A DNA stretch of 54,509 nucleotides from Pseudomonadota bacterium (lineage in GTDB: Bacteria > Pseudomonadota > Alphaproteobacteria > Rickettsiales > SXRF01): the NCBI GenBank assembly GCA_028873525.1, contig JAGWIM010000004.1, forward strand, positions 1 through 54,509, written 5' to 3'. Below, in pieces: positions 42,813-51,297 of the stretch (its first letter is position 1; every line of letters starts with the position of its first letter). The position numbers and the translations under genes are program-made. The notes beneath the pieces were generated by a model, which saw only the letters and a list, made by a program, of their open reading frames with translations, was not told the DNA's origin and made no database searches.

Positions 42813-44432
42813 CTAAAATTTATTCGTCAGCGGGAACCGCCTGTCACGACCGAACAGCATCGGCGAAAGCTTGACACCGGGGCAGGACTGGCGGCGCTTG
42901 TATTCACTGAGTCGTACCATCTTCACCACTTTCTCAACAATGGTCTTGGGATATTTTTTGGCAATGATTTCCTCTGCCGACAGCCTGCCCTCAAGATGCA
43001 GCGCCAGCATCTTATCGAGCAGCGCGTAGGGCGGCAACTGGTCATCATCCTTCTGGCCGGGCGCCAACTCCGCCGTCGGCGCGCGCGTGATGCTGCGTTT
43101 TGGAATCACCGCGCCCTGCTTATTACGCCAGTTCGCCAGCGCATAGACTTGCGTTTTGTAGAGGTCTTTCAGCGGCGCGTAGCTGCCGCAGGAATCGCCG
43201 TATAACGTAGTGTAGCCGACGGCGATTTCGGACTTGTTGGAGGTGGCAAGCAGCAGCCAGCCGAACTTGTTGGAAATTGCCATCAGCGTGATGCCGCGCA
43301 GTCGCGCCTGCACGTTGCCGCCGATGGCCACGTCATCCATCCAGCCGCTCTGCCGGAACACCGGGCTCAGCACCTCGTCGAAAATCTCCATGCCGGGCGT
43401 AATCGGCACCGTCATCGTCTCAACGCCGAGCAGCTTGGCGCTGGCCTTGGCATCCCCGATGCTTTCCTTTGACGTGTAGGGAGACGGCAGCAGTACGCCC
43501 CTCACATTGTTTGCCCCCAGCGCATCTACGGCGAGAGCGAGAGCCAGCGCCGAATCGATGCCGCCGGACAGGCCGAGCATGATGCCCTTGAAGCCGTTTT
43601 TCTTCACATAGTCGGCAAGGCCGAGTTTCATCGCCGCCCAGAGGGATTCCATGGTGGGTAGTGGACGGTGGACGGTGGAAGGTGAGGCAGCGACGCCACC
43701 CGCCATCCACCGTCCACCATCCACCACGGCAAGATCTTCCTCAAACTCCGGCAGTTGCGCGATGACTTTACCTTTGGCATCGAGCACGAACGAGCCGCCG
43801 TCAAAGACGATGTCATCCTGCCCGCCGACGAGGTTTGCGTAAATCAGCGGCGCCTTCGCCTGCCGCGCCGCGCGCGCCGCGATGTGCCGGCGGTGCGCCA
43901 TTTTCCCCGCTTCAAACGGCGAGGCGTTGATGACGATAACGAGCGTTGCCTCCTGCTCTTTTAGGCGCGCGTCAAACCCCTGCGACCACATATCCTCGCA
44001 GACCAGAATGCCGAGCCGCTGCCCGCGCCAGGTGACGATTTTCGTGCCGCTCCCCGGGGTAAACCAGCGTTTTTCGTCGAACACGCCGTAATTGGGCAGC
44101 ACGGTCTTGTACTGGATATGCAGAATTTTTCCGGCGTCGAGCAGCAGCGCCGCGTTATAGGTTTTGTCCTTGTCCTGCCACGGCGCGCCGATAACAAGCG
44201 CCGGGCCGCCTGCGGTTTTTTTCGCCAGTTTTTGCGCTGCCGCCATGGCTTCCTTCACAAAGGCGGGCATCAATATCAAATCCTCCGGCGGGTAGCCGAC
44301 CAGCGACAGTTCCGGCGAAACGACAAACTCGGCGCCCTGCTTTTTTGCTCTTTCGTAAAACCCCAGAATTTTCGCTGCGTTGCCGGCGATGTCGCCGACG
44401 GTGGGATTCATCTGCGTAACGGCGAATTTCAT
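42813..44432 (-). CDS. nadE: Glutamine-dependent NAD+ synthetase
   Basis: NadE amidates deamido-NAD to NAD+ using glutamine. The 539-residue protein has an N-terminal nitrilase-like glutaminase (about 1-240), with catalytic Glu (SPELSLVGYPPED), Lys (YKTVLPNYGVFDEKR) and Cys (LGILVCEDMW). The C-terminal synthetase (about 262-539) has the P-loop LGLSGGIDSALALA. Between them, about residues 237-261 are encoded by an inserted palindromic element (43653-43727) and read VDGGRWMAGGVAASPSTVHR. The linker there is variable in the family, so activity may be unaffected. Confidence 0.96.
   Translation of the reverse strand: MKFAVTQMNPTVGDIAGNAAKILGFYERAKKQGAEFVVSPELSLVGYPPEDLILMPAFVKEAMAAAQKLAKKTAGGPALVIGAPWQDKDKTYNAALLLDAGKILHIQYKTVLPNYGVFDEKRWFTPGSGTKIVTWRGQRLGILVCEDMWSQGFDARLKEQEATLVIVINASPFEAGKMAHRRHIAARAARQAKAPLIYANLVGGQDDIVFDGGSFVLDAKGKVIAQLPEFEEDLAVVDGGRWMAGGVAASPSTVHRPLPTMESLWAAMKLGLADYVKKNGFKGIMLGLSGGIDSALALALAVDALGANNVRGVLLPSPYTSKESIGDAKASAKLLGVETMTVPITPGMEIFDEVLSPVFRQSGWMDDVAIGGNVQARLRGITLMAISNKFGWLLLATSNKSEIAVGYTTLYGDSCGSYAPLKDLYKTQVYALANWRNKQGAVIPKRSITRAPTAELAPGQKDDDQLPPYALLDKMLALHLEGRLSAEEIIAKKYPKTIVEKVVKMVRLSEYKRRQSCPGVKLSPMLFGRDRRFPLTNKF
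43653..43727. repeat. Palindromic element inside nadE
   Basis: The left arm GGTGGGTAGTGGACGGTGG and the right arm CCATCCACCGTCCACCATCC (ending CACCAC) are inverted copies of a GTGGACGGTGGA-type unit, with about 20 bases between. The element is read in frame through nadE without a stop, giving the Val/Gly/Pro-rich inter-domain linker. Confidence 0.65.
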
Positions 44433-44443
44433 TTTTTTATTCC

Positions 44444-44510
44444 GTCATCCCCGCGGAAGCGGGAATCCAGTTTGCTTTTAGACATGGATCCCCGCCTGCG
44501 CGGGGATGAC
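44444..44510. repeat. Palindromic repeat between etfA and nadE
   Basis: The element begins GTCATCCCCGCGGAAGCGGG and ends CCCCGCCTGCGCGGGGATGAC on the plus strand, each half itself a hairpin and the two ends inverted. This is the widespread 'GTCATTCCCGCG...GGGATGAC' intergenic repeat type. It lies upstream of the nadE start. Confidence 0.75.
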
Positions 44511-44544
44511 CATTTTCTAGGTTTGCTTGACTCAAGAAAATATG

Positions 44545-45510
44545 TCATTTGGACAGAAGCTGCTCCAGCCTCGGCAACGTAGTTTCCCAGTCGGCAACCA
44601 GCCCGTAATCGGCGACGTCGAAAATCGGCGCGTTTTCATCCTTGTTGATGGCAACGATAATCTTGCTGTCCTTCATACCGGCCAGATGTTGGATAGCGCC
44701 GGAGATGCCGATGGCAATGTACAAATCGGGCGCGACGACCTTGCCGGTCTGACCGACCTGGTAATCGTTGGGCACGTAACCCGCATCCACCGCCGCGCGC
44801 GACGCGCCAATGGCCGCGCCGAGCCTATCCGCCAGCGCCTCGATTTTCTTGAAATTTTCCGTGGAGCCGAATCCCCGCCCGCCGGAAACCACGATACGCG
44901 CCGACGTCAATTCGGGCCGCTCGGATTTATTTTCCTTCGCCTCAACAAATTGCGAAAGTCCGCTGTCCGGCAACGGCGCAAGCTTTTCAATCGTGGCATC
45001 GCCTCCATCGGACGCGGCGGCAAACGCCGCCTGCCGCACCGTGATGATTTTGGCGGCGTCTTTCGCCTGCACGGTTTCCAGCGCATTGCCGGCATAAAAC
45101 GGGCGCTGGTAGGTGTCCGGCGAGATGATCTGCACAATCTCCGATACCTGCGCCATATCGAGCAGCGCCGCCGCGCGTGGCATAATGTCTTTGCCGGTCG
45201 TTGTAGCGGTGGCAAGAATGTGCGAATAGCTTTTGCCGACGGAGGCTATGAGCGGCGCGATGTTTTCGGCCAGCGGCCAGGCATAATGCGGCGCATCGGA
45301 TTGCAAGACTTTCGTTACGCCTTTGATGGCGGCTGCCTGCTTCGCCGCTTCATCACAGCCACTGCCCGCCACCAATACATGAATCCCGACGCCTGCCGCG
45401 CCGGAGCCATTTGGCGAAGGCGTGCCGATTTGCGCCGCCGCCGTGACCGCGTGTTTCGTGGCGGGATGCAGAGATGTGTTGTTATGTTCGGCGAGGACGA
45501 GAATGGTCAT
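44545..45510 (-). CDS. etfA: Electron transfer flavoprotein alpha subunit
   Basis: EtfA with EtfB carries electrons from acyl-CoA and other dehydrogenases to ETF:quinone oxidoreductase. The 321-residue protein has the FAD signature region [10 protein letters not shown] and [34 protein letters not shown], and ends ADWETTLP. Near residues 29-42 it has a Ser/Gly/Pro-rich insert ([14 protein letters not shown]) not usual in the family. The start overlaps the etfB stop (ATGA). Confidence 0.96.
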   Translation of the reverse strand: MTILVLAEHNNTSLHPATKHAVTAAAQIGTPSPNGSGAAGVGIHVLVAGSGCDEAAKQAAAIKGVTKVLQSDAPHYAWPLAENIAPLIASVGKSYSHILATATTTGKDIMPRAAALLDMAQVSEIVQIISPDTYQRPFYAGNALETVQAKDAAKIITVRQAAFAAASDGGDATIEKLAPLPDSGLSQFVEAKENKSERPELTSARIVVSGGRGFGSTENFKKIEALADRLGAAIGASRAAVDAGYVPNDYQVGQTGKVVAPDLYIAIGISGAIQHLAGMKDSKIIVAINKDENAPIFDVADYGLVADWETTLPRLEQLLSK

Positions 45511-46325
45511 ATTACCCTCGCCTCGTTTTTAAGCTTCTCCACCAGTTCCTCAACGCTTTTCACCTTGATGCCGCCTTTGCGTTTCTTTGGTTCCTCGACT
45601 TTGACGAGCGCCGTGCGCGGCGAGAGGTCGACGCCGAGTTCAGCGGCGGGTATTCTGGCCAACGGCTTGCCGCGCGCTTTCATGATGTTGGGAAGCGTAG
45701 CATAGCGCGGCTCGTTGAGGCGCAGGTCGGTAGTGACGACGCAGGGCATCTTGAGTTTTACCGTCATCAATCCGCCGTCAATCTCGCGGGTGACGAGAAT
45801 GTGCCTGCCCTCATCCGCCTCCCCCGCAACAAGTGCGGGGTCAGCACCCTCTCCCGCAAGCGGGAGAGGGGAGTTAGAAACAAAATCTATTTTGGAAGCA
45901 AATGTCCCCTGCCCCCAGCCGAGGAGTCCCGCCAGCATCGGGCCGGTCTGCGAGGCGTCGTCGTCGATCGCCTGCTTGCCGATGATGAGCAGGTCGGGTT
46001 TTTCTTTTTCGGTAATGGCCTTGAGTAATTTTGCGGCATTCAGCGGCTGGATGTCGCTATCAATGGAGACATGGATGGCGCGGTCGGCGCCCATGGCGAG
46101 CGCGGCGCGCAGCACCTCCTGCACGCTGTCTGCGCCGATGGACACGGCCACCACTTCCGTGGCGGCGCCTTTTTCCTTGAGCCGCACCGCTTCCTCGACG
46201 GCGATTTCATCGAACGGGTTCATCGACATCTTGACGCCCGCCGTCTCGACGCCGGAGCCATCGGCCTTGACGCGGATGCGCACGTTGAAATCAACGACGC
46301 GCTTGACGGAGACAAGAATTTTCAT
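45507..46325 (-). CDS. etfB: Electron transfer flavoprotein beta subunit with repeat insert
   Basis: EtfB is the AMP-binding partner of EtfA. At 272 residues it is about 20 longer than usual (about 250). The start [12 protein letters not shown], the AMP-binding region and the signature [20 protein letters not shown] are normal. The extra piece is at about residues 151-174, [19 protein letters not shown], encoded by a palindromic element at 45810-45876. It sits in the segment where family members read straight from ASKI/V to TRE-DGG. The start overlaps the upstream adenosyltransferase stop (ATGA). Confidence 0.96.
   Translation of the reverse strand: MKILVSVKRVVDFNVRIRVKADGSGVETAGVKMSMNPFDEIAVEEAVRLKEKGAATEVVAVSIGADSVQEVLRAALAMGADRAIHVSIDSDIQPLNAAKLLKAITEKEKPDLLIIGKQAIDDDASQTGPMLAGLLGWGQGTFASKIDFVSNSPLPLAGEGADPALVAGEADEGRHILVTREIDGGLMTVKLKMPCVVTTDLRLNEPRYATLPNIMKARGKPLARIPAAELGVDLSPRTALVKVEEPKKRKGGIKVKSVEELVEKLKNEARVI
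45810..45876. repeat. In-frame palindromic element inside etfB
   Basis: Two perfect hairpins lie side by side: CCCCGCA-ACAAG-TGCGGGG (45822-45840) and CCCTCTCCCGC-AA-GCGGGAGAGGG (45847-45870). The translated [11 protein letters not shown] is the characteristic peptide of a common proteobacterial intergenic repeat. Here it is read in frame through a conserved gene. Confidence 0.8.
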
Positions 46326-46900
46326 CTGTTCACCCCCGGCTGCCACAGCACATCTTTTTTGCCGTTACTATTGGCGACGCGTGCCAGCACGAAAAGAAAA
46401 TCCGACAGACGGTTCAAATACTGGATGGCGATGGGATTAACGCTTTCCTTTTCGGCCAGCGCGCAGGTGACCCGTTCGGCGCGGCGGGTTATCGCACGCG
46501 CAAGATGCAGCGCCGCCGCCAAATCCGTACCGCCGGGCAGCACGAAAGAATTAAGCGGCGAAAGCTTGGCATTAAGCGCGTCGATTTCCTTCTCCAGCCG
46601 CGTGACTTGCGAAACAACGATGCGCAACGGCGCGTTTTTTCCGATTTTTTTATCCCGGGCGGGTGGCGTCGCCAGATCGGCGCCGAGGTCGAACAGATCA
46701 TGCTGAACGCGCTTCAGGCTGGCATCGAAGGCAGATTTTGAGCGCATATGGCAGCGGGCGATGCCGATCATCGAATTGGCTTCATCGACCGTGCCGCAGG
46801 CCTCGATGCGCAGGTCGTGCTTGGCGCGGCGGCTTCCGCCAACCAGCCCGGTGGTGCCGTCATCGCCGGTACGGGTGTAAATTGTATTCAGTTTAACCAT
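46322..46900 (-). CDS. PduO-type cob(I)alamin adenosyltransferase
   Basis: This enzyme transfers adenosyl from ATP to cob(I)alamin to give adenosylcobalamin. The 192-residue protein has the ATP-binding [16 protein letters not shown] at the start, the [17 protein letters not shown] motif, and the [17 protein letters not shown] and RRAERVT motifs of the PduO family. AGGA lies six bases before the ATG at 46900; 46903 is also possible. It precedes etfB and etfA, a common alphaproteobacterial order. The link to B12 in this cell (for example methylmalonyl-CoA mutase) is inferred. Confidence 0.94.
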   Translation of the reverse strand: MVKLNTIYTRTGDDGTTGLVGGSRRAKHDLRIEACGTVDEANSMIGIARCHMRSKSAFDASLKRVQHDLFDLGADLATPPARDKKIGKNAPLRIVVSQVTRLEKEIDALNAKLSPLNSFVLPGGTDLAAALHLARAITRRAERVTCALAEKESVNPIAIQYLNRLSDFLFVLARVANSNGKKDVLWQPGVNR

Positions 46901-46980
46901 CATACATCCTGCGCGGGGCAAAGCCGGGGCACAGGATCCCGCGCTGTCGATCCTGCGCTGACGCGGTGCGTCCCGCAGGA

Positions 46981-47175
46981 TTAAGATTTACCGAGAAAGA
47001 ACAACAAAGCAAGCATCAACACCACCATGCTCTGCAACGACACGCGCGCCACCATCAGCTTGTTGCCATAATGCCTGTTCTCCGCGCCGCCGACGCCCAT
47101 CAGCGCAATGCCGGCCATGAGAACGCCCAACGTCGCCAGCATCAAAGTGGCGATGATATAATCCCCGACAGACAT
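46981..47175 (-). CDS. Twin transmembrane small protein
   Basis: This 64-residue protein has two membrane helices, residues about 6-26 (YIIATLMLATLGVLMAGIAL) and 43-62 (ARVSLQSMVVLMLALLFFLG), with a short basic loop GGAENRHYGNKLM. This is the plan of the 'twin transmembrane helix small protein' often encoded just before the adenosyltransferase-etf genes in alphaproteobacteria. The function is not known; a weak similarity to HIG1-type respiratory proteins has been noted for such proteins. The start has GGGGGA upstream. Confidence 0.85.
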   Translation of the reverse strand: MSVGDYIIATLMLATLGVLMAGIALMGVGGAENRHYGNKLMVARVSLQSMVVLMLALLFFLGKS

Positions 47176-47244
47176 AATGTTCCCCCGAAGCGTTAAGCCC
47201 GGGATCGGCGCCGGGCAGGTATCCGCCTCTTCGGGCAGTTCCAC

Positions 47245-47725
47245 CTATGACTGTTTTTGCCCCGCGACGGGCGCAGCACGCATCCTGTACAATCCTAGAA
47301 TCCGGACGTAAGGCGTTAAACGGAACCTGCATTATGCGCCTGCCGGACGCATTGCGCAATATCATTAGTGAATAATGTACAGGACAAAGTCGTCAATGGT
47401 TAATATTGCGCAAAAACCAAGGAAAACCGTCGTTCCTGCGCAAGCGGGAATGGCATTAACCATTGATGGCCTGGGACTGGAATAATTTATAAGCATGGCG
47501 GATGGAGGAAGCGCATGGAGAATGCCGGAAAATATCCATATTTCGTGGAATACATAGTGTTTTTTGTTACAAACAGCACCCATCGGAACCAGTATGGATG
47601 CGTAATCCCGATTTAGAATTATCCCAAATCAGGAATTTTTAGCTTGTCCGGCATATCATAATCCTCTATAATAATCGGAGGAAACTAAGGGTTTCTCTTG
47701 CTTTTAACCATTGGGAGACATTGAC
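47245..47725. other. Intergenic region with nested inverted repeats
   Basis: I see no gene in these 481 bases. Two inverted pairs are visible. ATTGCGCAATAT (47351-47362) is the inverse of ATATTGCGCAA at 47403-47413. CAATGGTTAAT (47394-47404) is an exact 11-base inverse of ATTAACCATTG (47454-47464), and the bases between include GTTCCTGCGCAAGCGGGAAT, a fragment of the common palindromic repeat. The frame at 47365-47583 on the minus strand reads repeat peptide (NAIPACAGTT) and is rejected. The last 80 bases contain a promoter. Confidence 0.5.
47644..47672 (+). promoter_or_regulatory. Sigma-70-like promoter of the VirB2-like genes
   Basis: TTGTCC (47644-47649), a 17-base spacer and a consensus TATAAT (47667-47672) stand 54 bases before the start of the 47-residue ORF. 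It should drive that ORF and the two pilin-like genes after it. Confidence 0.55.
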
Positions 47726-47869
47726 ATGGATACTGTGCGCCGTCCACCACTCAGCCGGTTGGTGCTGTTATGGGTGTTGATACTTTTCTCCATCGCATCC
47801 GTGTGGACATCCCCGAAGTTAGTCCACCGTCATAATGCGCCGGCGCCGAGCGCGAAGGAGCGGTTATGA
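47726..47869 (+). CDS. 47-residue single-helix membrane protein
   Basis: This short gene has GGGAG eight bases before its ATG and a stop codon that overlaps the next start (ATGA), both signs of real translation. It encodes MDTVRRPPLSRLV, then one membrane helix (LVLLWVLILFSIASVWTS) and a short polar tail. It is probably a small partner or regulator of the VirB2-like protein translated right after it. I know no family for it. Confidence 0.6.
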   Translation: MDTVRRPPLSRLVLLWVLILFSIASVWTSPKLVHRHNAPAPSAKERL

Positions 47870-48243
47870 TAGTCCAGAAGCGAGAACCGGCCGCAGGGAA
47901 GCTGTATAGACTCATGCTCTTCAGTTCTTTCGCCGTTGCTATTTATGCGGCGGGCATCGCCGCGGCTTATGCCCAAGTGGGTGTAATGAGTGTTCCAGGC
48001 AATATATTATGCTACATATTAGCCATCATCTATGGCAATCTTGGCCGCGCCATCGCAACGATAGGCGTGATCATGATAGGCCTCGGCGCCCTGTTCGGCA
48101 AGGTGACGTGGGGCATGGCAATTATTGTTACGATCGGCATCTCCGTTGTGTTTGCATCCTCTGTACTGGTTTCGGATGTTATCTCCACCATGCCGACTGG
48201 CTTCGGCGCGGCTATTTGTGCTGGCTCGAATGGGGTTCCATGA
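47866..48243 (+). CDS. VirB2/TrbC-family pilin-like protein 1
   Basis: This 125-residue protein has a signal-type N-terminal helix (RLMLFSSFAVAIYAAGIAAA) with a possible cleavage after AYA-Q, and then two hydrophobic helices (GNILCYILAIIYGNLGRAI and TWGMAIIVTIGISVVFAS) around a short loop. This is the arrangement of the VirB2/TrbC pilus subunit of type IV secretion. A similar paralogue follows. No other VirB gene lies in the window. Confidence 0.85.
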   Translation: MIVQKREPAAGKLYRLMLFSSFAVAIYAAGIAAAYAQVGVMSVPGNILCYILAIIYGNLGRAIATIGVIMIGLGALFGKVTWGMAIIVTIGISVVFASSVLVSDVISTMPTGFGAAICAGSNGVP

Positions 48244-48324
48244 TTTCTACAGCCGGATCCGTGAGTCGACTTCCGGAATAAGCTATTGCCGGATTACAGG
48301 CATAATACAAAAAGGCAATCTTAA

Positions 48325-48648
48325 ATGGCGGACCGATTGAAGTTTCTGCTGCTCGGCATCCTTGCGTTAGCTATCTATATGGCGGATACCGGCGCCGTCT
48401 ATGCTCAGACGACCCCGATGGGCAGTGTGCTGTGTTTCATATTAGCCATCATATACGGCAATCTCGGGCGCGCGGTGGCCGTGATGGGCGTCATTACATT
48501 GGGTTTCGGCGCCGTGCTTGGCAAAATATCGTGGGGGCCGGCCATAACCGTCGCCGTCGGCATTAGCATTGTTTTCGGATCCGTTGGTCTTGCCATGGAT
48601 ATTACCGGGCAACCTGGCGTTTGTTATAGCCTGTATAAAATACCATAA
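48325..48648 (+). CDS. VirB2/TrbC-family pilin-like protein 2
   Basis: This 107-residue paralogue of the preceding gene has an N-terminal signal helix (LLLGILALAIYMADTGAVYA-Q) and shares the run ILAIIYGNLGRA and the I(T/S)WG-containing second helix with it. An 81-base gap separates the two. The pair looks like a tandem duplication that has diverged. The C terminus ends with Cys-Tyr residues. Confidence 0.85.
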   Translation: MADRLKFLLLGILALAIYMADTGAVYAQTTPMGSVLCFILAIIYGNLGRAVAVMGVITLGFGAVLGKISWGPAITVAVGISIVFGSVGLAMDITGQPGVCYSLYKIP

Positions 48649-48845
48649 TTCCCGGCTGCGCGCGTTCTGTACCTTAATAAACCATCCGCTTTCGCAGAAG
48701 CGACCAATACATTGAAAATGACCTCGCACTATCGGGGAAGGTTGCCATGCAATCCCCGGCAATCGAGACACGGCGGCTGAGGCGGGGGCAACATCAAACT
48801 TTTCGTTAAGCGCTGTACGAAGGCCGGCGGCACGTTTGGGCGGCA

Positions 48846-49877
48846 TCACCTTCGATTCATCAAACTCAAAATAATCCCTTCGCGCACGCCACGGTCGGCG
48901 ATGGTGATGGCGCCTTGCGGCCACAGGCTGCTGATCGCTTCAAAAATGGCGCAGCCGGAGAGAATGAAATCGGCGCGGTCGGGACCGATGCAGGGATGGT
49001 TGAAGCGCTCTGACGGGCGCATGGTCAGCAATTTTTGAACAGTGTCGCGGATGTCGGCGACGGGCATGGCAATGCCGTCGATGCGCGATCGGTCGTAGCG
49101 CGGCAGGCCGAGATGGACGGCCGCCAGCGTCGTTACCGTGCCCGAGGTGGACAGCAATTGCACCGGCGCGTCGCCGATAATCTCGCTGATGCGGTTGGCT
49201 TCATCGAAAGGCCGGATGCGCTGGACCAGAAAATTCACCATGTCGCCAAACGCCAGGTCGGCCAGACCTGCCCCGCCGAACTTGTCGGCCAGGTTCATGA
49301 CGCCGAAACCAATGGACAGCCAGTCGGCGATAACATGCTCGCTGCCGCCGCTGCCTATATCGACCCACATCAGTTCCGTCGAACCGCCGCCGATATCAAA
49401 TACGATGGCGCGCTTGCTGGCTCCCGTTAACAGCGACGAGCAGCCGAGGAACGCCAGCTTTGCTTCTTCCTCGCTGGTGATGATGTCGATGGACAGGCCG
49501 GTCTGTTTGCGCACGCGCTCCAGAAATTCGTGGCCATTCCTGGCGCGGCGGCAGGCTTCGGTGGCAACAAAACGGGCGGCGGTGATGTGGTACCTGCCGA
49601 GTTTTTTTTTGCAGGCCAAAAGCGCCGCCAGCGTACGCTCCATCGCATCTCCGGACAACTCGCCGGTAGCGCTTACGCCCTCGCCCAGGCGCACAATGCG
49701 CGAAAAACTGTCGAACACCTTGATGGCGGGCGCCGCCAGGCCGCCTTCGGGCTGCGCTGAAGCGATGAGCAGACGGCAATTATTAGTACCGAGGTCGAGT
49801 GCCGCATAAATGCGATCCCGCGGTGATGCGATCCTGCCTGCGCCAACCTCGCCTGTGTCCTGCGAAGATTGCAGCAT
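48846..49877 (-). CDS. Ppx/GppA family phosphatase
   Basis: This family hydrolyses polyphosphate or pppGpp. The 343-residue protein has the ASKHA phosphate-1 motif ALDLGTNNCRLLIA, phosphate-2 FDIGGGSTELMWVD and the adenosine-like region STSGTVTTLAAVHLG. The C-terminal HD extension found in the 500-residue enzymes is absent, as in many alphaproteobacterial members. It cannot be told whether polyphosphate or pppGpp is preferred. AGAG lies upstream of the ATG. Confidence 0.93.
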   Translation of the reverse strand: MLQSSQDTGEVGAGRIASPRDRIYAALDLGTNNCRLLIASAQPEGGLAAPAIKVFDSFSRIVRLGEGVSATGELSGDAMERTLAALLACKKKLGRYHITAARFVATEACRRARNGHEFLERVRKQTGLSIDIITSEEEAKLAFLGCSSLLTGASKRAIVFDIGGGSTELMWVDIGSGGSEHVIADWLSIGFGVMNLADKFGGAGLADLAFGDMVNFLVQRIRPFDEANRISEIIGDAPVQLLSTSGTVTTLAAVHLGLPRYDRSRIDGIAMPVADIRDTVQKLLTMRPSERFNHPCIGPDRADFILSGCAIFEAISSLWPQGAITIADRGVREGIILSLMNRR

Positions 49878-49980
49878 ATACTTCTCTTGCCCGCCCGGCC
49901 GGTGCCAAGTGGGTTCATAATGGTTACTCCGACAGCTCCAGCATAAAGGAGATTGAAGCAGTGCACAAGAAAAACAGCAG

Positions 49981-51117
49981 CTACAATTTCGGCGTCAGGC
50001 GCAGCGGCAATTCATCGCGGTGCACCCAGGCGTTCTGCAGCAGGCCGACGGCCAGCACCGTCGAGAGCATGATGCTGCCGCCATATGACATCAGCGGCAG
50101 CGGCACGCCAACCACCGGCAGCAGATCCATCACCATGCCGCAATTGATGAGGATGTGCAGAAAAATCAGCGCCACCACGCCGGCGGCCATCAGCGAACCG
50201 AAGGTGCTGCGGCTGCGCCCCGCCACCATCATGCCGGATGCCAGCAGCATCACATACAGCCCGAGCAGCACCAGGCAGCCGAAAAAACCGAACTCCTCGG
50301 CCAGCACGGTGAAAATGAAATCGGTGTGCTTTTCCGGCAAAAAATCAAGCTGGCTCTGCGATCCCTGCAAAAATCCCTTGCCGAAAAACCCGCCCGATCC
50401 GATAGCGATCATCGATTGCAATATGTTATAACCGGCGCCCAGCGGGTCGGAATCGGGATTAAGAAAAGTCAGCACGCGCCGCTTCTGGTAATCATGCAGC
50501 AGATGCCACACCACCGGCGCCGCCGCCAACGCCGCCAGCGCCAACCCGATAAAATAGCGCCAGCGCACGCCGGCGAAAAAGCATATCACGCCGCCGGTCG
50601 TCACGAGAATAAGCGTCGTGCCGAGATTAGGTTCTTTGAGAATAAGCACCGCCGGCAGCGCGATCATCATGGCCGGTGGAATGAGAAAAGGAATACGCCG
50701 GATGTCCTCGGGGTAGGTCTGATGAAAGTAGCGCGCCAGCGCCAGAATGACGGCAAGTTTCATGAATTCCGACGGCTGGATATTGAGGCCGCCGAGCGAT
50801 AGCCAGCGCCGCGCCCCCATGCCGATATGGCCGAGAATATCCACGCCGAGCAACACCAGCAAGCAGGCGATATAAACGGGATAGGCATAATCCATCAGCA
50901 ACCGCATCGGCAGCAGCGCGATAATGATCATCAACACAAACGCCAGCGCAAACCGCATCATCTGCGGCACCGCCCAGGGCAAAAACGACCCGCCGGCCGC
51001 CGAGACCATCATGACAAAGCCAATGCAGGCGATGATCGTCATCAAACCGACGATAAGCCAGTTGATTTCGGCCAGGCTTGCCAACGGCGACTGTCTGTAA
51101 TCAGGGCGGATGCTCAT
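49981..51117 (-). CDS. rodA: Rod shape-determining SEDS protein RodA
   Basis: RodA is the peptidoglycan glycosyltransferase of the elongasome in the inner membrane. The 378-residue protein has about ten membrane helices and the family motifs GARRWLSLG, QPSEFMKL, YNILQSMIAIGSGG, FLPEKHTDFIF and GVPLPLMSYGGS. Its sequence favours RodA over FtsW. ATG at 51117 is used; a GTG at 51132 is an alternative. Other rod genes (mreBCD, pbpA) are not in the window. Confidence 0.93.
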   Translation of the reverse strand: MSIRPDYRQSPLASLAEINWLIVGLMTIIACIGFVMMVSAAGGSFLPWAVPQMMRFALAFVLMIIIALLPMRLLMDYAYPVYIACLLVLLGVDILGHIGMGARRWLSLGGLNIQPSEFMKLAVILALARYFHQTYPEDIRRIPFLIPPAMMIALPAVLILKEPNLGTTLILVTTGGVICFFAGVRWRYFIGLALAALAAAPVVWHLLHDYQKRRVLTFLNPDSDPLGAGYNILQSMIAIGSGGFFGKGFLQGSQSQLDFLPEKHTDFIFTVLAEEFGFFGCLVLLGLYVMLLASGMMVAGRSRSTFGSLMAAGVVALIFLHILINCGMVMDLLPVVGVPLPLMSYGGSIMLSTVLAVGLLQNAWVHRDELPLRLTPKL

Positions 51118-51297
51118 GGCGGCGCAACGCACGGGGGGCTTTTTCAGCCTTTATAATCCGTCCCTTGCCAGCCGTCCATCTTTTAATAAAAAACGTCTTA
51201 ATTATCAATCAACTGCCGCCGATGATTTACCCATCTTTAACCGATTCCGTGTTAACCTGTGAAGTTGTTGCCCCACATACATTATGGACAAGCGTTC

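Noticed and set aside
47365-47583. 72-codon leftward frame
   Set aside because: It contains the peptide NAIPACAGTT, which is the translation of a common intergenic repeat, and has no ribosome site.
48442-48924. 160-codon leftward frame opposite the second VirB2-like gene
   Set aside because: It overlaps both the pilin and the ppx end with shadow-type composition.
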